Assembly: GCA_028554755.1 (NCBI GenBank)
Contig: JAPTOF010000021.1
Location: 819,501-883,500, forward strand
Length of the DNA stretch: 64,000 nt
Direction of reading: 5' to 3'
Source: Cordia subcordata
Taxonomy: Eukaryota; Streptophyta; Magnoliopsida; Boraginales; Cordiaceae
Below the pieces are notes generated by a model. That model had not been told where the DNA came from, ran no database searches, and saw only the letters and a program-made list of their open reading frames with translations. The position numbers and the translations under genes were made by a program. Of the stretch, positions 12,597-24,696 are shown piece by piece. The number at the start of each line of letters is the position of its first letter. Positions within the stretch are counted from its first letter, which is position 1.

Positions 12597-13279
12597 GGTG
12601 TGAAATACATTTTACCTCTTCTGTTTTGTGAAAATCGCATAAAATTTCTTGTGTTTTAAAAACTCGTTGATAAATTTGTGTAATTTGAAAAAACATCAAA
12701 TCCCTTTTGATTTTAAAAGTGATGCAAATTCTCCCTCTAATTTGAAATAAAGGGTAAATGCACTACTTGTAGGGTTAAAATAAAAGAATATATATCTTAA
12801 ATTATGTAAACTTCTTTGTTTATATTCATTCAATTATTATTGAATATATTTGTATTGTTCAATAAGAAGTCATTTAAACTAAGAATTCTACATAATTGAA
12901 GAAATATGTTATGGATTTTTTTACTCATCTACGGGTATATTTGTATCTTATTTCAAATAAGGAGGAGGAATATGTACTACTTTTAAGATCATAAGGGGGA
13001 TTTTGCACTATTTTTAAAATAAAAAGGAAAAATTTGTACCAATTTTAAGAGTAGAGGGGGGAATTTACACCAATTTACTCAAGTTTTTTTGTTTTTAACA
13101 CGTTAAAGAAGTTTAGATATGTTTTTACACCTTCTATTAACTTTAATAGAAAATCTATTGACGAGGACCAATGTGTAATGTTTTTTAAAGGCAGAAGAGT
13201 CTATTAGCGAGTTTTGAAAACATAAAAATTTTTATGCGACTTGAACAAAACAAAAGAGATTAGAATACATCTTACAGAC
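12597..13279. mobile_element. TIR-flanked MITE-like element in LOR pseudogene intron 1
   Basis: The left end reads GTGAAATACATTTTACCTC and continues 'ttctgttttgtgaaaatcgc'. The reverse complement of the right end reads CTGTAAGATGTATTCTAATC and continues 'tcttttgttttgttcaagtc'. The arms match imperfectly over about 80 bp. The unit 2 intron lacks this DNA, going directly from 'cttgatatggcaaagc' into 'ttaatttacat'. The element has no coding capacity. The exact boundary and target duplication are unclear, because about 150 bp of extra sequence also flanks its left arm. Confidence 0.65.
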
Positions 13280-14150
13280 AAAAGCTAGCTTAATTTACAT
13301 ATATATAAAAAAAAGGCAGCTTATAATTGCATTAACCTTGATATACGTGTGTATGTGTATATATATATGTGTGTGTGTAGATACTGACTGCACATTATAG
13401 ATGGAAAGCATTTAGGGGAGAAAGCACAGACGAGAAAGATCTAATCTTCACTGGAAGAACGTCTTCAATAATCCAACCACTTGGGACAGCGTTAGACGTG
13501 TTCTTGGCAAGCACAACATTAGAGGATGTTTGTGATTACAAGGTTGAGGGAAGCTGGCTCCATTGGTCATGTGCTGTTTACAAAGGAGAATACACCACCA
13601 TTGTTGCCCAAGTAAGATCATGAATATCGCTACCACATTTTTCACTCGATGTAATGCTTAGAAATCGTCACAAAAAAATTAAAAACCATAGTAAATGATT
13701 TTATGCAACGGTTTTGTTGCCATTGAATCTACTCTTGTTGCCTATTCTCTACTAGAATGGTCTTTTAACAAATAAATCACAACAATAAAGAAACCGTTGC
13801 AATTGACACTTTCAGCAACGGTTTTATCACATGATTAACCCCACGCTTTTCCTAAGTCACATTTCTTGATTACCTTAATTTTTGCGTGACTGTACATGCA
13901 GATGAGAAAAAAGTTCACTTTGCTCAACAAGGAGAAGTTTATGGTGACTGTGTCTCCAAACTTTGACTGTCTTTGTTGCTGCACTTGTTTTGATCCTTGA
14001 TGCAATACATCATCAAAAAGCAAAAGATATTCGAAGACTTGGAGGTCTCTCTCTCAATTAGTGTGAGATGTACTCTGTGTGTGTGTGTGATTTTCTTCCC
14101 TCCCCTCATCCCGCGCCGCCCCTCTTTCTGGGTAATTCTCTAAGGATGTA

Positions 14151-14771
14151 TAGCTTGTTTGGAATAGTTTTATCTGAAATCTGATAAGCATCTTATCTGA
14201 TAAGTGTCTTATATGAAATAAGTGTGACTGTTTGGTTTGTTAGTTAAAAAACGGTTATAAGTTACTTTGATTATAATATTATCAATTTTAACTCATGGTA
14301 TTCTAAATTTATAATTAAATAATAAATTATAAAATATAAATATTAATTAATTTTTATTTTTGTTTTAAAAATTTTAAATTTTTTAAATTTTAAAATTTTA
14401 ACATTTTTTATTTTTATTTTTTTAAATTTTTTAGTTTTTAAATTTTAAATTTTTTATTTTGATTTTTGATCTTTAATTTTTTAATTTTTAATATTTAATA
14501 TTTTATTTTTAAATTTTATTTTAATTTTAAATTTTTAAATTTTCTTTATTTTAAATTTTTAAATTTTTATTTTTAATTATTTTCTATCTGATAAGATATA
14601 AGATAAGATATAAGTACCCTAAACTTAGCTTATTTTTTATAACTACAAATAAGACATCTTATGAAAAGTATCTTATAAGTGTCTTATAATAAGCTGATAA
14701 CAAACGATCTTTTTCACATAAGTTGTCAAATAAGATAAGTGTCTTATAATAAGCTCTAAACAAACACAGCA
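14151..14771. mobile_element. AT-rich MITE-like insertion downstream of LOR pseudogene
   Basis: Unit 2 has an empty site here ('tctgagtgtgtactccctttgc'). Unit 1 carries 621 bp between two GTA trinucleotides (14148-14150 and 14772-14774). The ends are inverted versions of a TTGTTTGG / TGTTTGT motif, followed by repeated 'gataagtgtcttat' phrases at both sides. The core (about 14340-14580) consists almost only of A and T. It resembles the TIR element at 38016-38400. The superfamily is uncertain because only a 3-bp duplication can be proposed. Confidence 0.6.
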
Positions 14772-14988
14772 GTACTCCCTTTGCTTCAATAATGCTTGTT
14801 CCTATGATTTTGATTGTGTATGGTATTTTGGAATTTATTTGATATTCAAGATTGATCGCTTGTTTAAATCTTCTTCAGCATATTGAAACCTCCACTCTCA
14901 TGGAATTCGAGTTAAGGATTTTATTGAGAGAGAAAGAGTCTCAACCATTTGAGCTATCTCATGATCTCAACCGAGTTAATGTATTTGA

Positions 14989-15938
14989 TATTAGTAAAGG
15001 GAGAATGCATTTTATCCCTATGAGTTTCTACTTAAATGCTAAAGTTCCCTATGTAGTTTTAGTTTTACCATTTTCTCTCGTTACATTAAGTCTTGCCAAA
15101 CAATGCCTTGTATTTAAGAACATTTTGCCATTTTTATCTTTTTATTTTTTTATCGAATGATTTAATTCTACTTTATTGTTACTATTTTTACTTTCATTTT
15201 TTAAATGTTAGCTTGTTGTAGTAAAATCATTATTGTACTTTAGTTTTATACTTGTGCCTATATTTGCATAAAAAAAGATGGATTTCAATCTAAATTTAAT
15301 ATTTATTTCATTTAATGTATAACACAATAAATTATTTTTTATTTTCATTTCTATATTCTAAAAAGTTAGTTCATCCAAAATACATGCATTAGTTTAAGTA
15401 GAAAAGATTGGATTTTATTAAAATGTATATAAATATCCTGAAAAAATAGACTTTAAATCGAATTTAATTTTTTCTCTTTAATTTCGTGGGGTAAGAAAAA
15501 AAAATTTATCAATAGACTATGTTGTATATTTTGAAATTAATTTTTTTTTATTTTCTATTTGAATGTAATTCTTGTTGAATGATTCTCTTAAATTATTTTA
15601 TCTATTGTTTACTTTAATAAATAAATAGGTAAGAAATAAAAAGTACAAAATAGCTTTTTGTTAACAAAAATTTTATCAATAAAGTATTTTTACTTTTAAT
15701 TTTAAAATAACAATTTTATGATTTACAAATTAATTGTAGTTTTTTTTTTTTGAATAATTTTATCAAGTTATTTTATTTTTTACTTTAATAAATAAATACA
15801 AAACACTTTTTAATATAAGGCTCTGCTTGGTAAAATTTGATGACATCGGAAAAATTGGGTATAATTTACATTTCATGGGGGACTTTGAAATTTAAAAAGA
15901 AACTCATGGAAATAAATGGTATTCTCCCTATCAGTAAA
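14989..15938. mobile_element. Mutator-like non-autonomous element with long TIRs
   Basis: The element spans 14999-15928 (930 bp). Its ends are inverted repeats of about 130 bp: the left end starts GGGAGAATGCATTTTATCCC, and the reverse complement of the right end starts GGGAGAATACCATTTATTTC, after which both continue 'atgagtttct'. It is flanked by 10-bp duplications TATTAGTAAA (14989-14998) and TATCAGTAAA (15929-15938), with one mismatch. LOR unit 2 retains an equivalent empty site near 40340 ('tttggtataagtaaaagg'). Long TIRs and a 9-11 bp duplication are typical of Mutator-like elements. No transposase frame is present. Confidence 0.8.
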
Positions 15939-16164
15939 AGGGAGAGAAGGTAGGCGATAATTTTCAAGTTCAAATCAACCATATAGGCCTTAACAAAAAA
16001 TCTCACCGAAGCCAGAAAACTCCTCTTAGCTACTACTATTAGCCGAAAAAAGATCTGAATCAAATAAAAAAAATTGTCAAAATTTAAAATTTTAAGATTC
16101 GCTTGACTAAATAAGTTTTACTTTCAACTCGTTGATGGGTGCACGATATATATAGTAATAAAGC

Positions 16165-16516
16165 GCAATTTATACTATGCTCCTTTACCATTATGCTCCC
16201 TCGTGCTCTTTCACTTTTTTTTCACAATAATAATATTGTTTGTTTAGAATATAAAAATTGCTTGTTTACAATATTAATATTATTTGTTCACAATATTAAT
16301 ACTATGTGGGTCTGTGTGCATGAATGTGTTTTTGTGTATATATGTGTAAAAGAGTGATGAACAAATATATGTTAAGTGGTAAACTAATGAATTATAAACA
16401 AAAAATAAAAAAGTTGTGAACAATTTAATTGATGTGTTTGTTCATAATTTTTATATTATTTGTTCATAAATTTTATGGGCTTTTTGTTTATTGAAGGCAC
16501 ACAATGCTTAGCGCGT
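16165..16516. other. AT-rich spacer at the left edge of the repeat nest
   Basis: Homology to LOR unit 2 stops near 16164. The following 350 bp contain short repeated phrases ('tttgttcacaatattaatac'-like) and no coding signal. About 170 bp present in unit 2 at this point are missing here. Confidence 0.45.
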
Positions 16517-18313
16517 TGATTGTAAACCTTTAAGAGTGTTACTCGCAAGCGCACGGGTCGAGATAGTATAGCGTGTGGGGGTACGGGGTCGTGTCCACGA
16601 GGAGGCTATCTATGTGTGTGGCTCTAAGTGAAAGTGTGTCCTACACTGGCTACGTGTGATCTTACCTACTCTTTTTAGGATTTTTGGATTGATTGGAGCT
16701 CTAATTTAAACCTAAACTAAGGAAAATAAACCTAACTAATGGGAATGGTGGTATAATCAAGCTCTGGAAGTGAGAATCTATAAAGGTTTAGGAGAACTTA
16801 GGGGTGATTGCTTCTTTGGATGGATTTGGGTTCCTAACCTTGTTTTGAGGCTATTGATGGTTCGATTACTGTAATGGGGGCTTTAGTTTACTAGACTTAC
16901 CACATCTAACTATCAGTGCAATCCTATCCCTAACCGGGCCCAATTAGAAGTATAGGTTTGTCCTAGCTGATTATGGCTTTTGAATCTAGTTCTAAGTCCC
17001 TTAGGTGTTGATTAATGTCCTAAAAGGGAGTCTAACCTTTTAGTTATGATTCAAACTAGAGATTAAGTCCCCTAGGCCAAGCAAGTGAGAGTAGTATCCT
17101 TTTAGCCATATTCCATGTCAAAGGTGATTACCTATTATATTAAAGTCATGAAAAACACAATTAATCAAAACAAATGTAGTTGTAAGCAGGGCTCATACCA
17201 TTAGCATAGATTAAGGCTAAGGTGAGGCCACTACTTTTAGCATTTAAGCACAAATTACACATGCAAACTCATAGAGGCATTTCATCAAATACCTTGACAT
17301 GTTCAATTTCAAGCCATAGAAATGTAAGAACAAAGCATGTATATACAACTATCAATATCTCAAAACAAGTATTTAGATCCTTAACCCATTACAAAAATAG
17401 CAGTCATCCCTAATCTTGAGCTAATCTAACATAATATAGACAAGAATAAAAAGAAAAATGTGGAGCTCTTTCATTATCCTTGCTTGCTCTTTACAAATAT
17501 TGTTCTAAACCCTCCAAATCCTTGTTTGATCTTCAAATCCAAGCTTGTTTATGGATGGAATTGATGTGGATTGTGTGTGTGAGATGGGTGAGTGATGGAA
17601 CTAGGGTTTGGTGTAATGGATATGGAAGATAGGGATCAAAGATATCCAAAATAGGCTCAAAGCAGGCTTAAATAGGCCATTCTTAAATAGGCCATTTATT
17701 TCTCCTAGCCTAAAATCAAGTGAGTCCGGCCAAATTTGTTGAACATTCTGACCTAAGTCAGAAGCAGAGCCGGTTGGCAGACCTTGGGCAGGAATTGGCT
17801 TTCAGCAGTTTTGCTTGTAACTTGCTCATTTTGGCCCCCATTCGCGCACGGTTTTTTCCATGGCTTCGTATTATTTTTGGGGATCTCTCAAGCCATTTTT
17901 ATTCATATTTTTTACCCTATAAACATATCCAAACTTGGTCCATGCCCTCTTTGGTTGTGAGCTCTGAGTTTGGCTCCCGTTGCGCTCGGTTTTGCCCGGT
18001 TACTTTGTTCTCCATCCAAAAGCTTCCAAATGCAATCTTCTTGCTTTCCTCTCATCCAAAACACCTTTGGCTTGGCTTCATCATCACATGTTCATCATTG
18101 TAAGCTCCAAGCATTGTTCCAAATCTCACCTAAAACTACGAGAAATAAGCACTTTGTGTAGCATTTTTCCTCTAAACTCAAGTATGAACACTTATAAACT
18201 TGTATGCACAATTATAGTATAAATACCATACTAAGGCCAACTAATAAGCTCAAAAATAGCTCTAAACAGATATAGAAATACAATGCAAGATCACACATAA
18301 AACCAACACATCA
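16517..18313 (-). mobile_element. 3' LTR of an antisense LTR retroelement (gypsy-like)
   Basis: Read on the minus strand the LTR starts TGATGTGTTGG at 18313 and ends TTTACAATCA at 16517 (1797 bp). Near its end it carries CTCGTGGACACGACCCCGTA followed by CCGTGCGCTTGCGAG, the same type of terminal signature as the other two long LTRs. Immediately upstream (18326-18314, minus) is the purine-rich tract GGTTTGAGGGTGT, as expected for a polypurine tract before a 3' LTR. This end-of-element arrangement is common in plant Ty3/gypsy elements. Frames inside it (for example 17720-18103) show no domain. Confidence 0.72.
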
Positions 18314-18610
18314 ACACCCTCAAACCTTCTCCTTACTTGTCCCCAAGCAAGTCCAAACCTGAGTTTATCTCTAAGGTAGGTGCATGGTATAATTTCTCAT
18401 TAATCAATAAAATTATGCCCATCTTTCTTTCATAGTGCAAAAATCATTAACTTGCGAATGAAAGGATCACGAACTAAAGAATTAATATAATTTTTTTTAG
18501 GTTCAACCCTTAGAGATTTTGCTAAATGTTCAAAAACCATATTTGTGTCAATATTTGATGCAACAAGTTGCTCATGATATTCTGAGTCAAGATCTTTTCT
18601 CTCTTTTTTT
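18314..18610 (-). mobile_element. Internal 3' remnant next to the antisense LTR
   Basis: Minus-strand sequence includes 'ttgcttggggacaagtaagg' just upstream of the polypurine tract, a phrase typical of the non-coding 3' end of many plant gypsy elements. Homology to anything recognisable fades beyond about 18600, so the rest of the element is missing or replaced. Confidence 0.5.
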
Positions 18611-19066
18611 TTTCTAAAAAAAAGAATAAAATATTTTAGATTTACACATACTTTAGCCTAAAGAGTGAAAATAATTTTAATATGAAATTAGTTAATTAGA
18701 ATAATTAGACACATGAATCTAACTAATATAAATTTAATTAATCGTATATATATGTTTTTAAAAATAATTGTCATGTAAAAAAATCTTTCTCAAGAATAAC
18801 AAGGAGATATTTATAGCTAATTAGAAAAACTTTAGCTTTTAAATTTTATTTATTTAAGATTTAAAATATATTCTTAAATAATTTATTTTTCCTCCTCAAA
18901 GTTTATCACACACAAAAATGTAATCTAATTTTAAAAATATACACTAAAAATTATTATTATAACCTAAATAAATAAAATAATTTGGACAAATTTGATGCAT
19001 AGAATTGGGGTCACGTAGGAGTCAAAAAAGTAAGTTAGTTGGGATTGGAAGGGTAGCCAAGCTATA
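18611..19066. other. AT-rich spacer, nothing recognised
   Basis: Very AT-rich sequence between the antisense LTR element and repeat R1. No coding signal, terminal repeat or duplication partner in the window was seen. Confidence 0.4.
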
Positions 19067-19097
19067 AAATGGCCAAAAAGTTGTAGCCAAAATTGGT

Positions 19098-19881
19098 CAA
19101 AATGCATCAATGATAAGATAGAAAGACTTTTTTCCCCTAAAAATAACTCCCACCAAATTCTCTCTCTTCATTACACTTTTCTTTCTCTCCTCTAAATTCT
19201 CTCTCTTCATTACACTTTTTCCTCTCGCTTCTTTTTTCCCAACTACTAAAATTCCCCACTCTCTCCTCATTCTCTCGCACCATTTCTCTCTCACTTAAAT
19301 ACTCAAAATCATCATTATCACAATATATATAAATATCTATATACATATATTCTCTTTATTTGTCAACTGTATTTGCTACTTTTTCTTTATTTAAAAAAAT
19401 ATTTGTCTTTTATCTTTTAAAACTTTAAATCCATAATTTTATATAAATTGTCCTTCAAAAATCACTTATAAAAGAAAAATAATTTCACACAATCCTCCAT
19501 AATGAATTATGGTGCTGAAGATTTATATTATAAAACTTTATGTCACTATATTAAAATCATAATTTCAATTTATGAAATGCTAATATGATTTATAGAAAAT
19601 AATTTAATAGATAATTGTTATAATATTAATGTTAATATGAGAAAATTTTATATTTTATTTTTCAGACGTGTCACTTCTTTTAAATGGTTAGTTAGGTAGA
19701 AATATTAGGAAAGAATGTTGCCTAACCATTTTTTACCTATTAAAAATGTGAAATCCAAATGGAATCATCTTTCTTAATTATAAAAGACAAAACTATGAGT
19801 GAAAAAGAAAAACATTGACTAAAAATATATTTTCTTTGGTAGAGAAAATAATAGGAGAAAAAATTTAAAATATGGCAATAG

Positions 19882-19931
<50 letters not shown>

Positions 19932-20000
19932 AGAAAAAAACAAAAGGATATGACCAAAAAAAAACTAAAAGTCTTTCTATCTTATCATTAATGCATTTTG
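19098..20000. mobile_element. Inner TIR element in R1
   Basis: The left end reads CAAAATGCATCAATGATAAG and continues 'atagaaagactttt'. The reverse complement of the right end reads CAAAATGCATTAATGATAAG and continues identically, giving a TIR of about 34 bp around 903 bp. The same pair occurs in R2 (left arm near 24817, right arm near 32170-32210), where a copia element has inserted between the arms. It includes a (GA)n tract at 19885-19929. No coding domain is present. Confidence 0.6.
19885..19929. repeat. (AG)n microsatellite
   Basis: An uninterrupted AG dinucleotide run of about 45 bp. The equivalent position in R2 (about 32064-32107) also carries an AG tract, so it was part of the ancestral repeat. 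Confidence 0.9.
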
Positions 20001-21720
20001 TTTTTCAAAAAAGTTCTTAATATTTTAAAATATTGAAAATAATTTATGATACTTTACAAAAATTTAAAATCTCTCGTATATGATTATCTATAGATGGATT
20101 TCTATACAATACTATTAATAAAATTATATCTAAAAAACCTTAACACGATTTACAAGATGCCATATCATTTTTCAAGAAGTCTTACAAAGTGACAAATCAT
20201 TTTAACTATCTTCTCATATGAGGCTGCAGGAGTTATATTTAATTTTAGTGGCTTTGCTTTCAATAATTACTTGATAATAAATATAAAAAACTCAAAAATA
20301 TAAAAAATCATGTTTATAGGATGTCTAAAATGAAAAAAAGCACATTAAATTATGTCTATAGGAGGTTTAGAGAAAAATAAAAATATATAAAGAAACATAA
20401 GAGTAATCATTTTTACGAAGTTCTAGAAACTGCCATGTCATTTTAAGTATCTCTTAATTTGATATAATTACTATAATAAAAAAAAGATTATCTTGGTTTT
20501 GAATTTCAAGTATATATATATATAATTTTTATTTTTGGACTTTTGACTTACAAATTACATTGTTTTATATTTTTAAGTTGGTTATCTAGTACATTACTTT
20601 TTTTTCAAAATAAGTAGTTGTGATTGCAATTATTAGTCTTCTTTGAAGTACTAGTATTACCATTTTGGTTAGCAATTATCAAATCTCTTGAATTCTTTTT
20701 TATACAATATATAGATAGATATGTAGATACATAGAGATGTAGTATTTATCTATTATTCATAAAAGATCCAATTTTCAAATATTGATCAAGAGTTTTCATG
20801 AATCATGCACTAAATCAAGATTTTTTTTAATATTATTTCAAAATGAAATTGCAAAAGATAAGTATGGAATAATATTATTTTTGGATAATTCTATATTACA
20901 TAAAAAATTTTAAATCGATTAAATTGATTATCTCCATTTCAATATTGTAAAAAATATCTTCCTTACTCATAGATCATAAACTCTTAGATCACAAACAAAG
21001 AACATTTCACATTATTTGCAAATTAGACTAAGACCATGATAGTAATTAGAAGTTTTTTCATTTTAGTTTACTTACCTCTTTTAATTTTATACTTCTTTCT
21101 TTCTTCAAATTAGCTTTTTTTTTCCTCTTAATTAGTCTCCATCTATAGACCCAAAAAAAAAAATCTACAATTCGATATAAAAGTTGTCATCTCTAATATA
21201 GTAATTATTGTTAATATTAGTTGATGTGTTTAAATTTTTTTTATTTAAAAACAATAAAAAGTATATTATAATTAGAGTCAAAAAGTCATAATTATATATT
21301 TTAAAGTTTGTTATATAAGATATATATATATATATCTAATGTAAATTAGTTTCACCGTTAAAGAAAATATTATCACCTTTACAAATAAAAAAATAGAACA
21401 GCAGCATCATCTCTATATGTTGAGATGACATGTACCATCTCTACTTCTTTTCACTTTTTCTTATTTAAATAAAATAATTGTATGCTATTTTTTTAGTTTA
21501 GATTTTTTCTTTTGTAATTTAATTTTTTGACTATTTTATAATTTTTAAAACTTTTGTTATCGTATATTTTCTTTTCTCAAGAAGTATTGATTACAATCTC
21601 ATTTTCAATTTTACAAAATAAATATTACATTTGTCAACTTTTTGACTTTTCTCTCCCAAATTATAATAAAATTGTTTGGTTAAAAATAAAATTTAATAAT
21701 TAATCATATAAATTATACAT

Positions 21721-22252
21721 ATAGCTGATGTGTGTGTTTTTGGAGTGTAAATTGCATGATTTGGAGTGTGTTTGAGTGCGTGTTTTGGTGCTAATTTTGT
21801 CTATTTCGAGCTTCTGAGTGATTATTAGATTCTCATTGAGTATTTATATGTGGTGTATCATTTTTTATCGTTTTAAGTGTTTTCTATTCTATTTTTATTT
21901 TTTATAGTAATTTTGATTAATTAGGAATTAGGAATTAAATTCATAAGTTAGCTAGGTTAGATTAGAATTAAGGTATTAAACTAGAATTAGGATTCTAGGA
22001 ATTTTAGATATTTAAATTGGAGTTTACTAAATTAGTTTAGGACATAATTAATTAAGCTCTAGGGTTTTAGGACATAGTTAGAATATTATATATAATGAAA
22101 TATATATATATATATATATGTATATATATGTACATAATACATAAGCCAATAGATAGTATATATTATATATTATATTAACTAATGACTTGAACCCTACTAT
22201 TCCTTTTCATTTCTTTTCTTTCTTTAGAGCACACAAACACAGCACCCATACA

Positions 22253-22296
<44 letters not shown>

Positions 22297-23738
22297 AGAC
22301 TATCTCATCAGTAAGTTTTTCAACAAGAAAAAAGCAGCCAGGAACGAAAAAAAGCAGCACCGAACCAGCCCTTATTTGTCCTATTATTCCTCCTTCTTTT
22401 TCACACAAAAAAACCCATCTTTTCACATACATACTCTCACACATTCACACACAAAAGGGGAATTTTTGGGGCTGATTTAGGGGTTTAAAGAAGCAAATTC
22501 CAGCAAGCTTTTTTGCAGAAAAAAATGCAGAAATCGATCCGAAAAGCTGTAGAAACAAGAGATTTTTCTTGTTCTTTTCTTTGGGTTTACTTTTTACGAG
22601 TTAGGCTATATAAATACACTATTGGTGTGCTTATTTTTGCAGGTTTCATGGCTGTTTTCAGGCTGAAAATGAAGAAATTTTGGTGCAGAATTTTTGCAAA
22701 GAAGTTGCTGTCAAGTCTTGTTTTGGAGCTGAAAATTGCGTCACGGAATTGAATTTGAGCGAAATTGAAACGGGAAGAGGTTCTAAGCTTGAGATTTAAT
22801 TTCTTGGACATGAAATTGATTTTTATGAGATCAAGTTTCTGTTTTGCACCCTCTTTTAGCATGTTGCACTAATTATTTTAGGCTAGGGTTAGATTATGGA
22901 TTATGTTATGAATTAGTGTTAGATTTTGACTTTTTATGGATTTTGTGAGGCATGATGATTGCATAACTTGTGGAGAATTGTTGATGACTTTAATATAACA
23001 TGTCTATGTGTTTGTTGAAAGTCCCAAGAGAGTTTATGCATGCTTGTTTTTTAATTGTTTATGATTATTAGTCTTGTGCTTAGCATGAAACATTGTTAAT
23101 GTGTGAGTCATGATCTATTGCTTGCTAGATTTGCTAATTGCGCTTGAATAGACTTAAGATTAATTGGTTCCATCCTTAGTTTGAAACGCAATTAATGGGT
23201 ATGCCTTAATCAACTTGGATTAGTCAAATCATTTAGGTTATTGGCGTAGTTGTGAAGCCTTAATTAGTAGGACAAACTTATGCTCTAAAAAGGGCCCGTT
23301 TAGGGATAGGAGTGCACCTTTAATTAAGGGTAATCAGGCTAGCTAATAAACTAAGGCATTAAAGCTATTAATTGCCCACGGTTCATAGTTAGTCAATCCA
23401 ATCACTAGCTGAACATAGGCAGTAATCCAACACTAAGCCGTTCCCCATTACTGAATTCCCCTAGTCGTTCCCAATTGCTTTCTTCTCATTTGTTTTTCCA
23501 TTTACTTTTAGTTTAATTTATGCACTTTAGTTTCAATAGGATAGTTTAGAGTTCTCTTCAATTCAAAATTCAAAAAAATCTCAAAAATAATTTCGTTTCT
23601 ACACGTAGTTAATCTAGGACACATAGGACTTAAAACCATAGTTAGAGGCCTCCTTGAGGAGATGATATCCGTACTCTTACACACACTCTACTACTTCCGA
23701 TCCGTGCACTTACGGGTTTTTAAAATAACATCAATAGC
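21721..23738 (+). mobile_element. Solo LTR (2008 bp, gypsy-like) in R1
   Basis: The LTR spans 21726-23733, starts TGATGTGTG and ends AACATCA, and is flanked by perfect 5-bp duplications ATAGC (21721-21725 and 23734-23738). The paralogous site in R2 (about 33889) is empty, with a single ATAGC followed by CAATTCATGACA. The end contains CCGTGCACTTACGGG preceded by 'ctccttgaggagatgatatc', like the other long LTRs. No internal sequence adjoins it. Short frames within (22513-22752 plus, 22862-22587 minus) are not supported as genes. Confidence 0.9.
22253..22296. repeat. (TG)n(TA)n microsatellite inside the solo LTR
   Basis: A TG run is directly followed by a TA run. The frames VCVCVCIYIYIY and the reverse YIYIYIHTHTHT that cross it are repeat artefacts. 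Confidence 0.85.
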
Positions 23739-24375
23739 CAATTGATGACAACCATTTTTTTTTCAATTTTTACGAGAAATGAAACTTCTGTAGTTATAGA
23801 TGATCAATAGAGATTTTTATATGATTAAGTAATTAAACGCAAGTCTACCCATTCTTTTTACTTACCTCTATCAAATTTTTTATTTTTTTCCTTTTTCTAG
23901 ATTTATAATAATATTATTGGTTGAAAAAAATAGGATTTAATAATTCACCACATAAATTTAGTAATACTATTGGTGTATATATGAACACATCTATTATTTT
24001 TTTTGTTGGTCAAATATTAACACATTACTTGCATATCCACATGACTCTTAATTAGATTTAATTTCTTATGATAATATATGTTATAATAATTATTAAGATT
24101 ATTATATCTTGTCCATGGGTTTAACTTTAAAATAAATTCTTCCTTATCCCCATCTCTTTCTCTCTCCTCCTTTTCACACGACACATTCTCTTTACTCTCT
24201 CTTTCTCTCCCTTGAATCATTCCAACACCCGTTTTTGTCTAACATCAAAAATCACCCTAGATGAAATATAGTGCGTGTTGCTAAATTGCATCGGATTTAG
24301 ACACGCTATACTGCTACAGATAACAAAAAATGTCTATCGAAATTCAATGCAATTTCTGGTACATATATCTATAGA

Positions 24376-24465
24376 TATGTATATGTGTGTGTATATATAT
24401 ATGTGTGTATATATATATGTATATATATATAGATATATATATACACACACATACATATATACATG

Positions 24466-24496
<31 letters not shown>

Positions 24497-24500
24497 ATAT
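24376..24500. repeat. Complex TA/TG/TATC microsatellite at the R1 right side
   Basis: Alternating TATA, TGTG and ACAC stretches end in a tetranucleotide (CTAT)n run at about 24466-24495. The homologous R2 position (34400-34485) has a shorter and different version, showing slippage since duplication. Confidence 0.8.
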
Positions 24501-24694
24501 AACACATTAACCAATTCATTGGAAATAATAATACATGATGGTTGAATATTTAATGATGAAAGAGAAACAAAAAATTTAATTTAAATCTATAATTTTAAGT
24601 TTTCTTATCAAAGATAAGATGGACCATAAATATGTCAAATTACAAATTTTTCCCCATTTTAGCCAAGTTTTTTTGGCTACAAATTTTTATTCTT

Positions 24695-24696
<2 letters not shown>

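Larger units (their letters stand above)
12180..14000 (+). pseudogene. LURP-one-related (LOR) paralogue, frameshifted C-terminus
   Basis: Exons are 12180-12404, 13381-13611 and 13902-14000, with GT/AG junctions at the same sites as the intact copy at 39273-40139. LOR proteins have a tubby-C-terminal-like fold; LURP1 acts in basal defence in Arabidopsis, and most members have no known role. Exon 1 starts MAQQSEPSYPVIGPQFCSPS. Exon 2 keeps ILTAHYRWKAFRG. Relative to the other copy, exon 3 lacks 2 bp (GACTGTCTTTG against GACTCTGCCTTTG), which shifts the frame to a cysteine-rich tail and a stop at 13998-14000, removing the last beta strand and helix region. Conserved glycines in exon 1 are also changed (EGNPIF to EENPIF, AGNPIV to TRNPIF), as expected under relaxed constraint. 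A truncated product of 184 residues remains possible. Confidence 0.75.
11585..16164 (+). repeat. Duplicated LOR unit 1, left part
   Basis: This block matches 38660-40612. It begins near 'cttttgtgtgtgagttttgg' and ends near 'gtgcacgatatatatagtaa'. Shared parts include the promoter side, three LOR exons, both introns and the 3' flank. Extra DNA in this copy relative to unit 2 comprises insertions near 12597-13279, 14151-14771 and 14999-15928. The rest of the unit resumes at 34811 after the nest of repeats. The tandem duplication therefore predates these insertions. Confidence 0.85.
19067..24694 (+). repeat. Large AT-rich repeat R1, with nested solo LTR
   Basis: R1 matches R2 (24779-34690) along its length in direct orientation. 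Both start AAATGGCCAAAAAGTTGTAG and both end in 'tttttattct' followed by a (TA)n run. Without the nested solo LTR, R1 is about 3.6 kb. The ends are partly inverted: TTGTAGCCAAAA...TTGG..AAAATG at the left, and the same words in the reverse complement of the right end. This suggests a large non-autonomous DNA transposon. I found no coding domain in it. Alternatively the pair could be a tandem segmental duplication. Confidence 0.75.

Noticed and set aside
22254..22475. Frames rich in YIYIYI or VCVCVC (also at 24275, 24632, 39222, 52650)
   Set aside because: These translate TA, TG and related microsatellites and have no coding support.
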